Of a stretch of 5,876 bases of DNA, positions 4,714 to 5,876 are shown piece after piece. Positions within the stretch are counted from its first letter, which is position 1, and every line of letters starts with the position of its first letter. The stretch comes from Paracoccaceae bacterium (GTDB taxonomy: Bacteria > Pseudomonadota > Alphaproteobacteria > Rhodobacterales > Rhodobacteraceae), in NCBI GenBank assembly GCA_007134405.1, contig SLKW01000487.1, positions 1 to 5,876 of the forward strand, in the 5' to 3' direction. The notes under the pieces were generated by a model. The model saw nothing but the letters and a program-made list of their open reading frames with translations. It did no database searches and had not been told where the DNA came from. The translations under genes were made by a program, and so were the position numbers.

Positions 4714-5876
4714 ATGGCCCGTTCATCGTCTCACGGCATCGCGCCAGCCACGCTTCTGTCGCTGGTCGCGGCATGGCTGCTGGCGCTGGCGCTGGCCTTT
4801 CCCGCCCTTGCCCAGAACAGCAATGGCGAGGCCGAGGGGCCCGACTACACCCGCTGGGAGGCGACCGCCGATCTCGCTGAAACCCTGATCGCCGACCGCA
4901 CCGCGCCCGACACCGTCCTGGAGAACCTGCGCGCCGAAATCACGACGTTCCGCAGCAAGTTCATCGCCGAGCAGAACCAGCACCGCGAACGGATCGAGAC
5001 ACTGCGCGAGCAGATCGCCGGGCTTGGCCCGCCGCCCGAGGAGGGCGAGGTCGAGGCGCCTGAAATCGCCGATCGCCGGGCCGAATTGAGCGAACGCCTC
5101 GCGTTGCGCCAGGCGCCCCATCTGGCAGCGAGCGAGGCCCAACGCCGCGCCGATGCCATCGTGCGCGCCATTGACCGGGTGCTGCGCGAGCGTCAGGCCG
5201 ATGCGTTGCTCAGTCTTTGGCCCAGCCCGCTGCAACCCCGCAATTGGGCGGTCGGCCTCGACGCCGTGATCAGCTCCAGCCTGACCGTCCTGGGCGAGGT
5301 GCAGAACGCCTGGCTGGACCCGGCCCGGCGCGAGGAGATGCGCGCCGACCTGCCGATCACACTGACCGCGCTGATCGCCGCGCTCCTTCTGCTCACGCAT
5401 GGCCGGGCGATGATGGTCAACCTGACGCAGCGGCTGCTCGAAAGCACGCATCTCCTGCGCGGCCGCGAGGTGGCGGCCTTCGTGCTGTCGCTCTCGCAGC
5501 TTCTGGTGCCGCTGGCCGGGATCGCGTTGCTGAACGCGGCCATCGTCTTCAGCCGCATGACCGGCCCCACGATCCTGGCCATCACCTCGACGCTGACGGT
5601 GGCGCTGATGGCGTTCTTCGTGGCTCGGTGGCTGTCGATGTTCGTCTTCCCGGTCGTGCCCAACATCAGTGTCCCGCTGTCGCTGGCCACGCTCGACCGG
5701 CGCAAGGGCCGGCGCAGTGCGTTGATCCTGGGGGCGGTCTACGCGCTTTATCTGCTCTACGACCCGTTTCTGCATCCGGAACAGCAAACGGATGCCGCGC
5801 AGTCTGTGGTGATCTTTCCGATCCTGGTGATCGGTTCGGTGGCGATCTTCCGGCTGGGGCTGGTGCTGCTGCGCCA
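4714..5876 (+). CDS. DUF3772/MscS-type mechanosensitive ion channel, N-terminal part (3' end outside window)
   Basis: The first 387 residues of a large inner-membrane channel of the MscS/MscK type, which opens under membrane tension to release solutes during hypo-osmotic shock. The frame is open to the right edge. A signal peptide (hydrophobic 12-29) ends at FPALA, with likely cleavage after Ala33. A periplasmic, charged, probably coiled-coil region follows (about 45-165). Residues about 121-178 (RRAELSERLA..., AQRRADAIVRAID, then SPLQPRNW) match the DUF3772 domain found before the MscS domain. Helices follow near 213-233, 252-279, 286-312, 336-350 and 364-386. The pore-lining helix and MscS beta domain must lie beyond the window. 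The ATG at 4714 lies 28 bases after the cysteine synthase stop and has a poor ribosome binding site. A GTG at 4702 in the same frame is possible, but the ATG gives the better signal peptide. Channel family is well supported; gating properties cannot be judged. Confidence 0.87.
   Translation, partial: MARSSSHGIAPATLLSLVAAWLLALALAFPALAQNSNGEAEGPDYTRWEATADLAETLIADRTAPDTVLENLRAEITTFRSKFIAEQNQHRERIETLREQIAGLGPPPEEGEVEAPEIADRRAELSERLALRQAPHLAASEAQRRADAIVRAIDRVLRERQADALLSLWPSPLQPRNWAVGLDAVISSSLTVLGEVQNAWLDPARREEMRADLPITLTALIAALLLLTHGRAMMVNLTQRLLESTHLLRGREVAAFVLSLSQLLVPLAGIALLNAAIVFSRMTGPTILAITSTLTVALMAFFVARWLSMFVFPVVPNISVPLSLATLDRRKGRRSALILGAVYALYLLYDPFLHPEQQTDAAQSVVIFPILVIGSVAIFRLGLVLLR

Noticed and set aside
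4723..5787. A 354-codon open frame on the - strand opposite the channel gene
   Set aside because: The + strand frame has a signal peptide, a DUF3772 domain and membrane helices; the opposite frame is a Gln/Arg/His-rich shadow.

Overview
The window is about two-thirds G+C with strongly C/G-biased third codon positions. Every real gene lies on the + strand. Gene content and protein style (a fused peptide-type ABC ATPase, a long-form cysteine synthase, a DUF3772 mechanosensitive channel) suggest an alphaproteobacterial chromosome, most likely Rhodobacteraceae (Roseobacter/Paracoccus-like). This placement is inferred from protein features, not from a database search.

Region 1 (1-2807) is the distal part of a peptide/opine/nickel-type ABC importer operon: the C-terminal end of a DppB-like permease, a complete DppC-like permease with an extra N-terminal hydrophobic helix, and one protein carrying both ATPase domains (DppD-like then DppF-like). 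The genes are 5-10 bases apart and each has a clear ribosome binding site. The solute-binding protein and the rest of the first permease presumably lie upstream, outside the window.

Region 2 (2808-3200) is a 393-base gap with no convincing gene but dense small-scale structure. It holds a G-rich 17-bp tandem repeat just after the ATPase stop codon, an isolated AT-rich inverted repeat, an 11-bp-period tandem array of seven units in two sequence classes, and a possible leader hairpin. This is the least ordinary part of the window and probably contains the promoter and control elements of the next gene group.

Region 3 (3201-5876) holds a small four-helix membrane protein of unknown function, a PLP-dependent cysteine synthase-type enzyme, and the N-terminal 387 residues of a DUF3772/MscS-type mechanosensitive channel that runs off the right edge. 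Gaps of 27 and 28 bases make co-transcription plausible. A functional link between the three products is not evident.

I see no CRISPR array, phage gene, transposase, tRNA or rRNA. The gene content is ordinary for such a genome, and no novel multi-gene system is supported. The repeats between 2808 and 3200 deserve the second look.
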